This document shows, piece after piece, positions 1 to 11,608 of a stretch of 64,000 nucleotides of DNA (its first letter is position 1; each line of letters starts with the position of its first letter). Source of the stretch: Juglans regia (Eukaryota > Streptophyta > Magnoliopsida > Fagales > Juglandaceae). The translations under genes were made by a program, and so were the position numbers. The notes under the pieces are model-generated. The model worked only from the letters and a program-made list of their open reading frames with translations. It searched no databases and was not told the origin of the DNA. The stretch covers positions 13,001,234-13,065,233 of the forward strand of contig NC_049903.1 of the NCBI RefSeq assembly GCF_001411555.2, in the 5' to 3' direction.

Positions 1-1
1 G

Positions 2-2562
2 CCAAAATCTGCAGGTAATAACATCGATGTTTACTTGCAACCGTTAATCGATGAATTGCTTGAGTTTTGGGAACATGGGGTACCTACGTATGATGCCTCC
101 ACAAAGGAAACATTCATGTTGCATGCTGCTTTAATGTGGACAATCAATGACTTCCCTGCATACAGGAATCTTTCTGGGTGGTCAACAAAAGGGAAATTGG
201 CATGTCCATCTTGTAACGAGGGCACAGACTCCAATTGGTTGAAGTATGGTAGAAAACATTGTTATATGGGACATCGTCGTTTCTTACCGCCAGATCATGT
301 GTGGAGGCGGAGAAAATATTTGTTTAATGGTAAAGAAGATCATCGCATACCACCAAGGGTTTTAGAAGGAGTTGATATTTTATCTCAATTACAAATGATA
401 GGGGATGTGCAATTTGGAAAATCTCGTCGAAAGAGAAAACGCACCGCTGAAGAGTTGAACTGGACAAAGTATAGCATTTTCTTCAAGCTACCGTATTGGG
501 TAACCCTGCGTCTTCGACATAATCTAGATGTCATGCATATTGAGAAGAATATTTCTGATAACATCTTGTGGACTTTAATGAACATTCCTGGTAAATCTAA
601 GGATAATATCAATTCTCGACGTGACTTGGAGATTTTGGGCTTCAGAAAAGAACTACATTTGAAGTATGAAGGTGAACATGTTATAATGCCACATGCAGTG
701 TACACATTACACGGTGATGAAAGGAATAAATTTTGTGAATGGTTGGCTAATGTGAAATTTCCAGATGGATTCGCTTCCAATATCTCGCGCTGTGTTTCTA
801 TACGTGATTGCAAGATCTCAGGATTGAAAAGTCACAACTGTCATGTTTTCATGCAAAGACTACTCCCTATTGCTGTTGGGGGGTACTTACGAACTGATAT
901 TGCCTTGGCATTGACTGAAATGAGCACTTTCTTCAAGGAGTTGTGTGCCCGAACCTTGGATGTTAACCGTCTATCCCAGCTCCAAACTGATATCGTCGCA
1001 ATTCTATGCAAATTGGAAATGATATTTTCCCCTTCTTTTTTTGATGTCATGATCCACCTAGCTGTCCACTTACCACGTGAGGCCATACTTGGGGGTCCAG
1101 TACAATACAGGTGGATGTATCCATTTGAGAGGTATCTGGGTAAGTTCAAGCGATATGTTAAGAATAAGGCGCGCCCAGAAGGCTCAATAGCTGAAGCCTA
1201 CATTCACATCAAATGTCTGACCTTTTGCTCAATGTATCTCGAAGATATTGAGACGAAGTTTACTCGAATGGACCGCAACATTGATGGTGGAGAAGCGGAG
1301 AATATAGGAGGATTTAATATTTTCAACTAGAAAGTTCGGCCCATCGGCATGGTTTCGAACTTGCAATTATCAAATAAACTCCTTACAGAAGCCACTTGGT
1401 ACGTCCTCAACAACTGCGATGAGATTGGACCCTACCTAAAGTAAGCATCAATTCTCTCTAAGGTTCAAACTTATTTTCTTATGTCTTTTTTTGGGGACAA
1501 CCCATTTATATCGTATGCCCCCCAACACGTAACTTGCGTAAATTGATTGGATGTTCATGTGTTCTCCTGTCAATGCAGGGAGCACTACGAGAAATGTGTT
1601 GTGCATAGTCCAAATTGTACCGACCGAACACATCAAACTAAGTTCCCAACTTGGTTCAAGAAACGTGTAAGCTAGCTTGCTCCCTCCCTAACTAATTGAA
1701 CCTGAATCTTTCCATCTAAGTTTAAGAAACTAAATGAAATTACCTTCCAACAATAATGTTTTAGGTTCAAGATCAGCATATCACCAACCCACTTGATGTG
1801 ACTGCTGATCTGTATGCGTTAGCTTGTGGTCCTGAACGTTATGTCGCATCGTATGCTGCTTGCATTATAAATGGCAAAAGATTCCATACAAAACAACGTG
1901 AACTTCGGCGGCGTACACAAAATTCAGGGCTGTTGGTCATTGGTGACGAAAGTACTAATAATGTGGACTTCTATGGTGTTATTAATGATATCGTGGTATT
2001 ACACTACATGGGGAAGCGTCGAGTGTACTTGTTCATGTGTGATTGGTTTGACGTGAGGGATCCAAGACGTGGGGTACGAGTTGATAACCATATGATCAGT
2101 ATCAACATGGACAGGACTTGGCATAAGGATGAACCATTTGTGTTGGCATGCCAGGCGTCGCAGTGTTTTTACATCAGAGATATAAGGGCCCAAGGGAGAT
2201 GGTTTGTGGTGCAGAAGTACACGAATAGGAATGTATACGACATTCCACCGGTGCTGAGGATGTTAGAAGCTATTGATGGCGAATCAAGTGATGACGATGC
2301 CTATCAAGAAGATGAGCCATCATATACATATGCACCATTTTCATGTGATGCATGTCCGGTGTCAACTCCACTAAATAGGGATGATATCGAACCTATCCCC
2401 ATTGATGCACTAGAAGTCACTGGTCCGGCTAGCGAAGACATCAATTCATACAACTTCATTGATGATGGCATAGTTGCTTCTGGTTCAGGAGATGCTTATG
2501 CTGATGGGGAATATTCAGATGAGGATGAATTAGACACAGATGATGAGTCTGGTTCAGAATAG
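2..2562 (+). pseudogene. TNP2-like CACTA transposase (tnp2, DUF4218 and DUF4216 regions), 5' partial with a nonsense codon
   Basis: Catalytic transposase of a CACTA element. The reading frame is open from base 2. Three exons fit GT/AG sites and phase: 2-1440, 1579-1666 and 1765-2562. Exon 1 holds the C-terminal tnp2 region, with the zinc-binding-looking CPSC motif and CYMGHRRFLP, and then a DUF4218-type segment (around 840-1290, HLPREAILGGPVQYRWMYPF). Exon 3 is the DUF4216 region (VDFYGVINDIVVLHYMGKRR) with an acidic C-terminus. A TAG at 1328-1330 interrupts exon 1 where relatives continue into a KVRPIG-like segment. Homology resumes in the same frame directly after it, so this looks like a CAG-to-TAG change and not the true end. 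The N-terminus lies outside the window. Confidence 0.87.
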
Positions 2563-2961
2563 ACAACAATCAGGTATTTTAATGCACTAAAAGACACTTA
2601 GTTTCATTTCACTAATGGGCATGTTGCCAATAGATAATGTACGAAGAATTACAAGTATAACCTTCTAATTACAAGTATAGCATTCTAATTACAACTTTAT
2701 GCTCGTTTGAAGTTTGTAATTACAAGTATAGCCTTCTAATGTTTTGTTATAAATTAGTTTGATAAGTTTATCTTATAATCTTATATTTATTCTTTGGGAT
2801 CTCTAACTTAACTGTAACCACTAAATTATCAAATTATTGCATCTCAGGTGGGGGTAAAAAGACTCGGTCTCGCATTCAATTGGGGGCCAGATTGACGTGA
2901 AATAGGAGCCCATAACTGAGTCTCTCCAACTGGACCATTACCATCTTCAGTCTACTTTGCA
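2563..2961. other. Spacer between the two CACTA genes
   Basis: AT-rich sequence with no coding signal. A short phrase built on 'attacaagtatagc.ttctaa' is repeated about four times between 2649 and 2740. The second CACTA gene starts at 2962. Confidence 0.5.
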
Positions 2962-4988
2962 ATGACGAGTATCAATGTTCAAGGTAGATATTTCAACCCA
3001 ACGTACTTTCTTATAGTAGGTTTCTTGGATATTTCCTGCATCCTAGTTCATTGCAAAGTACAGTGGCAGCGTAATTTAACGGAAATATAATGTCGTACAA
3101 ATGCAGGTGCTGCAAGGGGAGAAAGTTCCCGAGGAAAAGGTGTTGGAAGAGGTATTCGAGCTAGAAGATTTGTCCCATACTCATGTAGAGCCCGTCGACC
3201 CCGAGGAGCTCGTATCAGTTCATACCATAGCTAAATTCAGATGCGGATAAGTCAGGCTCGGATGACTCAACGCAGCCTCCTAGTCATCCATGGGAGCCCC
3301 CATGTCCCATTCCTCAGCCCCCACCCCATGCCAATAGAGAATCCTCACCCATAAGAGAACCTGAACCGAACATAGAGGATATTGGTACGTATAGCATTTG
3401 CGTGTTATGTCTATCATTGTTGTCCTAGAACCATATATGTGTAAACACCAAAGATTAAAAATGATACGCACATAATAGTCAAATTGTTTTATGTTGTTTA
3501 TACAGATGTAGCCGCCCCCACAGTCCCTGCAGCCAACCAGGAACAACCCAAACGTAGGCGTGGGCCTGCTAAGTGCACTGAGTTTGAGAAGATAAGAAAG
3601 TTTGGAAAAGTGTCGTTGAAGATTAATGACGGTGAGTCAGCGCCGTGTTGTCAGAATGCATCCATGTTCACGACAGGGATCACGCAAATAGTTAAACAGT
3701 TCTGTGACATTAGTTATGCTAGATGGACCGATGTGCCACAAGCTCAAAAGGACGAGTTGATTGAACGTGTTCGGGTAAGACAGTTGTTATTTCATTTTGA
3801 ACATTAAGGAAGTGGCGTAGAATAATCGGCTCAATTAATGAAATGTTCATTCATGTAGGGTGACTTCGCGTTGGATTGGGATATGGCGAATCATAGATTG
3901 GCAGTCTCAAAGCAACTACGTAAGCGGTTCAATGCATTCCATCACGAATTACACAAAAAGTATTTATCATACAAAACTCACGAAGAAGCGTTGTCATCTG
4001 GGGGTAGCATGGTCGACCCCATCGTATGGGATAAGCTGTGTGCAAGGTGGGGAAGTGAAGACTTCAAGGTATATGAACTTCCATTCAAAATAAAAATTCT
4101 ATATAGTTAATAAGTCAGGATTTTCCTATCTTATAATGTAATGTGTTGGCTAACAATGTGTTTTAATGGCAGAAAATGTCAAGACAAAATCAGGAGAATA
4201 GAAAGAAGCTAACCAATAACCACACAGCAGGCCGCAAATCCTTTGTTAGGATACTGGAGGAGAAGGTATAATCTTTCAACTGATTTTTTATCCAGTCACT
4301 TGTATGGTCACAACCCTATTTCACTAGATAAATGTTTCTGATTGATCATAGCTAACTCCTTACAAATTCCACACTCTTGTAGCGGGCGACGAATGCGACT
4401 TTGGTGGAGTTTTATAAGGAGACTCACTGGTCGAAGAAGAACGATAAATTTGTCACCCCAGCCACTGAAGACACCTATGTGAGTGTGATCTTTATGTTAG
4501 GCTAGTTGTTGCACAAAAACTAAGGTTCAATTACTTTATATTTGAAAGCAATAAATTCAGGAGACATTATCTACACTTAACAATAACAAAATGAAAGTTT
4601 TCTCGTGCAGAAAAAGATGGTTGACAAACTGGATGATCTAGATCTTGAACAACGCACCAGCTAGGCAGCAGCGAGTGTGTTTAGGGAGGTACTTGGGCAT
4701 AGACCAGGATATGCCCGGGGGCTAGGGGAGATGGTCATACCGGAGTCGAGCAGACAACGGGACCGTGAACGAGAAAAAGAGTACCTTGCCTTGGTTGAAC
4801 AACACAAGAAAGATGCCGAGTCTTACAAGAAAGATGCCTTGAACTATAAGACGCAGCTTGATGAAGTGAAGGATGAATTGACTGCACTTCGTGAGAGGCA
4901 AAATGAAACTGATAACATGTTGAGGCAATTCTTACATAATTTCCCGTCTTTCACTGAGTCTCTCCAGTCTCATCGAGAGACTCAGTGA
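2962..4988 (+). pseudogene. Ptta/En/Spm-type (Transposase_24) CACTA protein, frameshifted
   Basis: Second CACTA gene, in the position of TNPA. Exons by splice signal and phase: 2962-2983, 3107-3384, 3506-3774, 3859-4068, 4173-4265, 4383-4478 and 4611-4988. The N-terminus is Gly/Arg-rich (GRGIRARR). The middle exons carry the family segment with ARWTDVPQAQKDELIERV, a basic NHTAGRKSF box and FYKETHW. The last exon ends in a charged coiled-coil-like stretch. There are two lesions. Exon 3107-3384 ends in a phase that does not fit the next exon and reads into stops near 3230, so a one-base (mod 3) indel is implied. A TAG lies at 4662-4664 in the frame that continues to 4988. The ATG at 2962 is the plausible start because it splices into the Gly/Arg-rich frame. 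It probably bound subterminal repeats; it is now non-functional. Confidence 0.8.
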
Positions 4989-7900
4989 GCTACCAGTCTT
5001 ATGGCATGGGAAGAGCTTTTTTGTGTATTTTGGGCACTTTTTGATGGTGGGAGATGGTTGGTGGCCAATATATATATATATATATATATATATTTGGTGA
5101 AGATGAAGGTTGGGAAACCTTTTCCAACTAGTTTGAGTCATTGGGCAGTTGAAAGGGTAACATAACCTGAAGGATTATTGTCGAGGCGTCGAGATGAAGG
5201 TTGATGGCATAGTTTTTTTTATGCCATTGCTTCTTTCTCCTAGATTTTTATTTTCTCTTCTTCAATCAATTAACTTATAGATGTTTACTTGCAAATGTAT
5301 CCCTTTAGCATAGAGGATAATTTTTTATGTGTTCTTCTTTTGCAGATACCATGCTCCACACAAGGACGTTTATGAGTGGTTCAATAGGATGTGTTTTGAT
5401 AAAGGGAGCCGAACTTCAAAAATAATGGCCAAACTGAGGGTGGTCAAGCAGAAGGTATGTTCTCATTGACCAGCTACTATTGGAGAACAACCCAAACGTA
5501 GTACTGCATCTCTATTAATTCTGGTAGTGGCTGAAAGGAACAAGGTCATTGTTGTGCCTACGTATATGCATATATATATATATATATATATACTTAGTCT
5601 CCGTCGTTGGTTACATTGTATACTATGTTATCTTGTGGTTTGTATGCTTTTTTGTATACTATTACCATGATACTAATGTTTAACATAATGTAAACCTAAT
5701 GTAATGTGATACTAATTATGAGATGGGTAACATGGTAATAGTAAGTGGACGTACGGAAGATATGATTAAACTGCATTTAAAAACATAAAGATAATAAAAA
5801 AAGCGTATCAACTATGGGAGAATGCTCCCCGATGCTCTTAAGATTAACACCTAGCTGTCCACTTAGTTGACTGCTGGTTACTGAACATAGTTGATTTTAA
5901 ATGGTTTGAATTGATGGGTCAGGTAATAGTATTTTGTGAGTTTTATTAAAATGTGTTGAAGTGTAAAATGTTGAGATAAATAAAGCATTTTCCTTATAGT
6001 AGGCTAAAGTCAACGCTTTCAAACTACTATATTTTTCTCTGCAATTTGGTAATCTATGGTGCAGTATTTTAATATTTTTCCTGTTCCTACAAAGCAAAGG
6101 GAAGCAATGTGCCCAGGGGCAGAAAGTATTCAAGTCCATTATCGCATCTTGATAAGAACAACCACAAACAGTAAGGCAATTCTTACCTTTCTCTTCTTTT
6201 TTGGATTTCCTTCTATGTTTAAACATGTGTGATTGTTTTAGAATTGCCACAGAAGAAGTCTTATGCAAAATTCTAAGATCAAATGGAGGATATGGACTAT
6301 GTTGAATTGACACCCACCAATTGAAAATGCATGATGTCATCTCTTTAGAATTAGGAGTAGAGTCGGAAGTGGTCCCTCAATTAGTTCTATGCAGTCTTAA
6401 AAAACAAAAGACCATTCGGAGTATGTTTATAACTTGAACCCAAATCTACTCCCCAACAGCGAATAGATGGGAGACGATGCTTATGCTTGGGCTCAGGATG
6501 CACGGCCTCCATACTAAAAACTGCAGTAGTTTCTATCAATCTTCAACTCGGTTGTATTTGACAAATTAGATAATGAAATGGAGATAGCTAGAAAAGGTGC
6601 GAAGAAAATAAACCACTCGGTGTTCTCAATGTAAATTAGGCTTCTTATATAATTTGTCTAGTACCTTGGATCCTTTCTCTGTTTGCAATAAAAAACATGA
6701 TCAGTACTGGTGTCTTTTTAGTTGTTTAACCCCCAAAACTCTTGAATATTAAAAACTCTTGTGAGCTTCGTTTCTGAGAAGATATGTTTGGATTTCGTAG
6801 TTTATATTTCTAATTTAATATTATTATTGAATCCTAATGAACATGGTAGATTAATCTGATATGATGGATAAGACTAATATATATAATTGGGAAAAAACTC
6901 AAATTCTGGTATTTGGAGAGGCTGAACTGTGTTAAGACTTAATGTTTTCTGTTTATGCTAATCAGGAAACTTTCATATCTCATCATGCTTGCGTCTCCCA
7001 TTACTCACAAGAAGATCACCAACTGGTGCGTGCTCATGTGTGCATATTATTATATGTAAAGAACTGAGTTGCGATTGATTTTTCAGTGTTGTTGTTTGGA
7101 GGATTAACGCATATATATGACAGCCACATGGGGTTTGTGAATGACTGTTCTAAAATGCACTGCTGCAGCTAGCTTAGTGCTTCATGTATAGCATCAGACC
7201 TAATTAAAGAGTAGTAACAGGGATGAGTATATAGATGAAGAAAGATGGTTTCCACTTGGGAAATGGCAGGGCTAATTAAAAAAGGTTTCTAATTTTAAGA
7301 CGGAATTAATTAATGGGTATGCATGATAATAAATAAAACATATGTATATATCCATCTTGATAAATAATTTGGTATTCTTATATAATGATGTATATATATA
7401 TATACACATCAAAAGGGTTCCCGGCCAGTAGGAGATAATCCTCAAAGTCTGCACAAGTCTTTGTTATTTTATTACTCGGATCAGAAATAATGGTGTATCC
7501 AATATTTTATTACATGTGTTTAATATTTATATAATTATATTACATTGTATTCATGCTTTGTATGTTTTTACAAGTCTGCACAAGTCTTTGCATATGTTTT
7601 TAGAATTAGCTGAAGCGTGCAGTGTGTTCCTCAAGTAGTGAAAGAATGCAAAAAAGCACTTTCTTAAAGTTATTCATGTATAGGCAATAGTTCTGATTTG
7701 GTGCAATTGTATTTCAGCAATGGTTGTCCAGCATGCACCCACCAATATAAAAAATGGCAGCATGTTGTTTAATTTGTAGTTTATAGAGTTATTTATAAAA
7801 AAAATAGAATGGTATAGAATTATAATATAAAGATTATGATAGACATGTACATGAAGACATAGCATGTTGACTGGAAAATGCAAAACAAATATGCTTTTTT

Positions 7901-9963
7901 GTTAATGATGGATGTTGAAGAGTTCCAGGTATGAGTGTGAAGTATGCTTAATAATATTTTGGGAATCCAATGCTTAATTTTTTGTTTTTTAATAAGATAA
8001 ACATGGGATTGTTTGCTACCCTCCCTAGCTAATCCTAAACCATTTCACCTAAATCAGTCATATCTACATCACTACAAAGTTCTCCATAAAGTCACTTTTT
8101 TTATGGAGTCAAGTGCAGTGGATTAGAATATTTATTTATAGTTGATTGCAAATGCAAAAATAATTCACTATACCACTAGATCAGATTGGTATTTTTGTTG
8201 TTATTGCTGATTGTGCATTAAAGATATACGACATAATCAAGAAAGATGGGAGCTCATTACTCCATACTCAAAGGGAAATTATATGTCAATATGTAATTGT
8301 TCAAATTACATCTGATTGGTTGGGGGATTGGTGTGACTTTGCAAAATGAGCTTACAGTCATGTCTTTAATGTTAAATAAAACATGTTTTTCACTAGATAA
8401 ATTCAGCTCCCACTGTAACAGGAGGCAGCTACTGTTTATACACCATTTGTATTGACATTATGCTATCTGAGAATAATCCCAAATGGAAAAAGTTAGACTA
8501 TTGATGAAGATTTTCAGCAACCAAGTTCCCTTGATTTCTTCTTTCTATAAAGTTGTTTAATAATACTAATACTTATGGCTTGGACTCACTTAATTTTTAT
8601 TCTTGCAATCTTCAACCCCCATGCACGACTAATAAAGTTCCATATTCCTTTTTTTTTATATTATTTGGTTTTTTGCTGGATTAAGGGATAGGACTAGATC
8701 ATGATGAGGTTAAGCACCATTTAGAATCTATTGTCTTTGTAGAGTGACTACTTTTGTCATTGACACCCCAAAATAAGCATATCTGAATTGAAGAGTATTC
8801 TTCTCTTCCTATCTCTACATGTTGGTCTCTATATATATGTTGCTGGTATTAATGCTTAAATGAATTTACCTCCTTGGGCAAAGTATAAGGTTATTAGTGG
8901 GAAGCTTAATTTGTGTACACACCATGTAAAATATTTAACGGAAAATAGTTCCTTCTTAGTGAATACTTGTATGCAAATATTTGGATTGGAGATTTCTAAT
9001 ATATTCTGCAGATATGAGGCCTGGAGGCTCAGTTCTTTATCACTTCCTACTGTCATTGTGTGATTTTTCTGGACTGCTCAAGCATAGGATAATTGCAACA
9101 CTAATGTTCAGCTTTTCTCCTGTCCTTTTATTTCATTATATTTAAAAATATATGGTGACTGCCTTGGCATTCAGCTTGCCAATTTTGAATAATTGCTCAG
9201 TTAAACCAATTTTTTTGGGCTTTACAGGTGATTTCATTACAGAGGGACACAGAGTTGGTTGAAGGAGACAAGCAAAGGAATGGCTACTAGTCAAGTGAGA
9301 TTAAATTCTTGTGTGTTATATATACCAGTCAACCTTCTTATGTTGATTTAAACAAATATTAGAATGTTTTGTTAACTATAACTGTGGTCAAACCATATAT
9401 ATAATTGTTATATAGTGTGTGCTGATATATTTTATCTATAACTGTCAGATTGGTGTTTGTCGAGATGGAAATGAGAAATATCCCACGAGTATAAGGGAGG
9501 TAATGCAATCTTGTAAGGAGGTGTTTTGCTGACCTCTCATGCCCAGGTGCATATTGTTAGATCTGACTAGATATAATTTATAAAGATGGAGGAGCAGTAC
9601 AGCAAGCATATTGTGAATGATATATGTACTCTCTGCTATTTAGTAGTTAAGATGTAGTGTTTTGGCTTATGATTGGTCCACCACAGTGTATATAGCCCAT
9701 AACAATATTTAATATCATTTCCCCACCTCAATGGATGAATTGAATGTCATTAATTTATGTAATTAGATGGAAATGGTTTGAGTACATTTGTCATGGAATC
9801 CTACATGTTCGGTCAGCCATATATAGTGGAAGTTCTATAGCATTTCCATCTGGGTTTCATGTTTCTAAGTATATATAAATAATATCATAAGGCATGGGTA
9901 CTGCTGGATAAACACTAAGTACATAGCAATGAAACAATATTATTTTACTTGATTAAAGTGCAG
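4989..9963. other. Unexplained interior of the CACTA element
   Basis: Nearly 5 kb with no ORF I can assign. It contains TA microsatellites near 5071-5094 and 5569-5592. One exon-like block, 5346-5454, follows a pyrimidine tract plus CAG and ends at GGTATGT. One of its frames is open and contains YEWFNRMCFDKGSRTSK, which I do not recognise. A second splice-like start lies near 9228. These could be captured host exons, a longer third CACTA transcript, or chance. The rest is AT-rich and intron-like. Confidence 0.45.
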
Positions 9964-10092
9964 TTTATTTTATTAACAGTATATCCTATTCCAGGTCAGT
10001 CACTAAAACAATATTAATACACTAAAGTTATAATTAATATTGTTTTAGTTACTGACTTGGAATAAGATAAATATATTGTTAATCAAATAAAT
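9964..10092. repeat. Foldback inverted repeat inside the CACTA element
   Basis: Two arms of roughly 55-59 bp are near-complementary. The left arm includes GTCAGTCACTAAAACAATAT and the right arm its inverse ending AACTGAC-like (gttttagttactgac), separated by about 15 bases. A few mismatches and a 3-base indel are seen. It resembles a small foldback MITE nested within the CACTA element. No clear target duplication was found. Confidence 0.65.
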
Positions 10093-10125
10093 TAAGGTTC
10101 CATTACATGAAGTATGCAACTGAAG

Positions 10126-10771
10126 TCAGCCAACGTCTCTAGGCGCAGCGAAAAAAAAAAAAAAAACACATTGCGGCGATTACTTAACCGTCGCAATACT
10201 CTAAAGCTGAAATGGGATCCTTGCGGCAAATTCTTTATATCGCGAGATAAACTCATTTGCGGCGAGTATTACGCACCGAAAAAGCCATTTGACATTTAAT
10301 TATTTATATTGACACCAATCGTAATCGTTGCAGCTGAGGAAAAGCGGCGGAAAAAATAATATTGCGGCGATTACTTTTCCGCCGCAATATCTTGAACTGC
10401 AACGAATGTGAGTATCGCTGCTATGATCCGCGGTCAATTGCGGCGATAGTCTGATATCGCTGCGTCGAACTAGAATCACTTGCGGCGATTAATTGATTTT
10501 TTTCGACGCTAAATAGTCGCTAGTAATATTAAGGTGCGGCGATTATCTCCGAATTTGATACCATCAATTTCGGCGTTTGATTATACACTTTGTGGCGACA
10601 GATTATCGTTGCAATTGATAATAATTACGGCGAGTTTTTAAAGTCGACGAAACCGTTCTAAATTGGCTTGAGGATATCGTCGACTCGGCGGCGATTCAAA
10701 AATCGTCGAGATGAATCAATTGTAGCGAGAAGTATGGGTATTTTCGGCGGTTTTGACCGCCGGAAATGACT
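10126..10771. repeat. CACTA subterminal repeat array (TTGCGGCGATTA type)
   Basis: About 650 bp carrying a motif close to TTGCGGCGATTA in both orientations roughly a dozen times (for example near 10170, 10256, 10361, 10438, 10480 and 10534), often paired with its complement in hairpins such as 10361-10390. Such arrays next to a CACTA terminus are the known binding region for the TNPA-type protein. GC content rises sharply against the surrounding AT-rich DNA. Confidence 0.8.
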
Positions 10772-10786
10772 CTTTTTCTTGTAGTG
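10772..10786 (-). repeat. CACTA right terminal inverted repeat
   Basis: The + strand reads ctttttcttgtagtg, whose complement CACTACAAGAAAAAG is the hallmark terminus. The transposon boundary is therefore after 10786. Confidence 0.88.
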
Positions 10787-11453
10787 AGCTAGCGCGCGCC
10801 TCAGACCAAGCTTTTGGGATATATAAATAATTCGATAATATATGGATCTAACAAATGTCATAATAATTAAATATTATATATTGGGTTTAAGTGCATCTAC
10901 GACCTGACTAGTTCTTAATTAATTGAATTAATCAAAATTGGTTGAACTATATATATATTATGCTTCATCTTTTGTGCTCCAAAGACAGGGTACATGAACT
11001 TGGTTTGCCCCAACATAAAAAAATAGAACAATTAATATTGTAATTATCAAGTTGTACTTGAAATTAATCTTTCTAATTACTACACAAATTCATAGTATAA
11101 TAATATGATTGACAGGGAATGATGAATCTTGCGTTGGTTGGTAGGTGTACTTAGTTGACCAAAATATTAATGTGTCGTACGTGTTTGATAGATAGTACTG
11201 TATATTTTGAAGCATGTATTGCATGTTTTTTTTGAAGATGCATGCAGTACTGATCATCATGATGACCATGCAGAATAATCATCAAATCCATATATTATAT
11301 ATAAGTCTCACGTTCATGTACATCATTTAAAAATATGTAAATTTATTTTTTTATCCTTATGTTTTATGAAATATAAAATATGAAGATAAAAAGATAAAAT
11401 CATATATTTTTTAAGTAGTGTGTAAAATATGAAATTTATGTGTAGCACAACTC

Positions 11454-11488
<35 letters not shown>

Positions 11489-11608
11489 CATATTATCACT
11501 AAGTAATGTTGGTGTATTAATCCCTAAAACAACCACTAGCTAATGTTGGGTTGGACGCTAAAGAGAATCGTGATAAATGAATAAGGTTGACATGTACTAC
11601 TGTAAAAG
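10787..11608. other. AT-rich spacer between the CACTA and gypsy elements
   Basis: No gene seen. Contains a TA microsatellite around 11462-11488 and otherwise ordinary AT-rich flanking DNA up to the gypsy LTR. Confidence 0.5.

Larger units (their letters stand above)
1..10786 (+). mobile_element. CACTA (En/Spm) DNA transposon, 5' end outside the window
   Basis: The right-hand part of a large class II element. It carries the two gene types usual for plant CACTA elements in the usual order: TNP2-like transposase, then a Ptta/En/Spm-type protein. The right end at 10772-10786 reads CACTACAAGAAAAAG on the opposite strand, the canonical CACTA terminus, and is preceded by about 650 bp of subterminal GCGGCG-type repeats. 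The left end and its 3-bp target duplication lie outside the window. Both genes are disabled, so this copy is probably not autonomous now. The interior between 4989 and about 9960 is long and unexplained. Confidence 0.88.
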
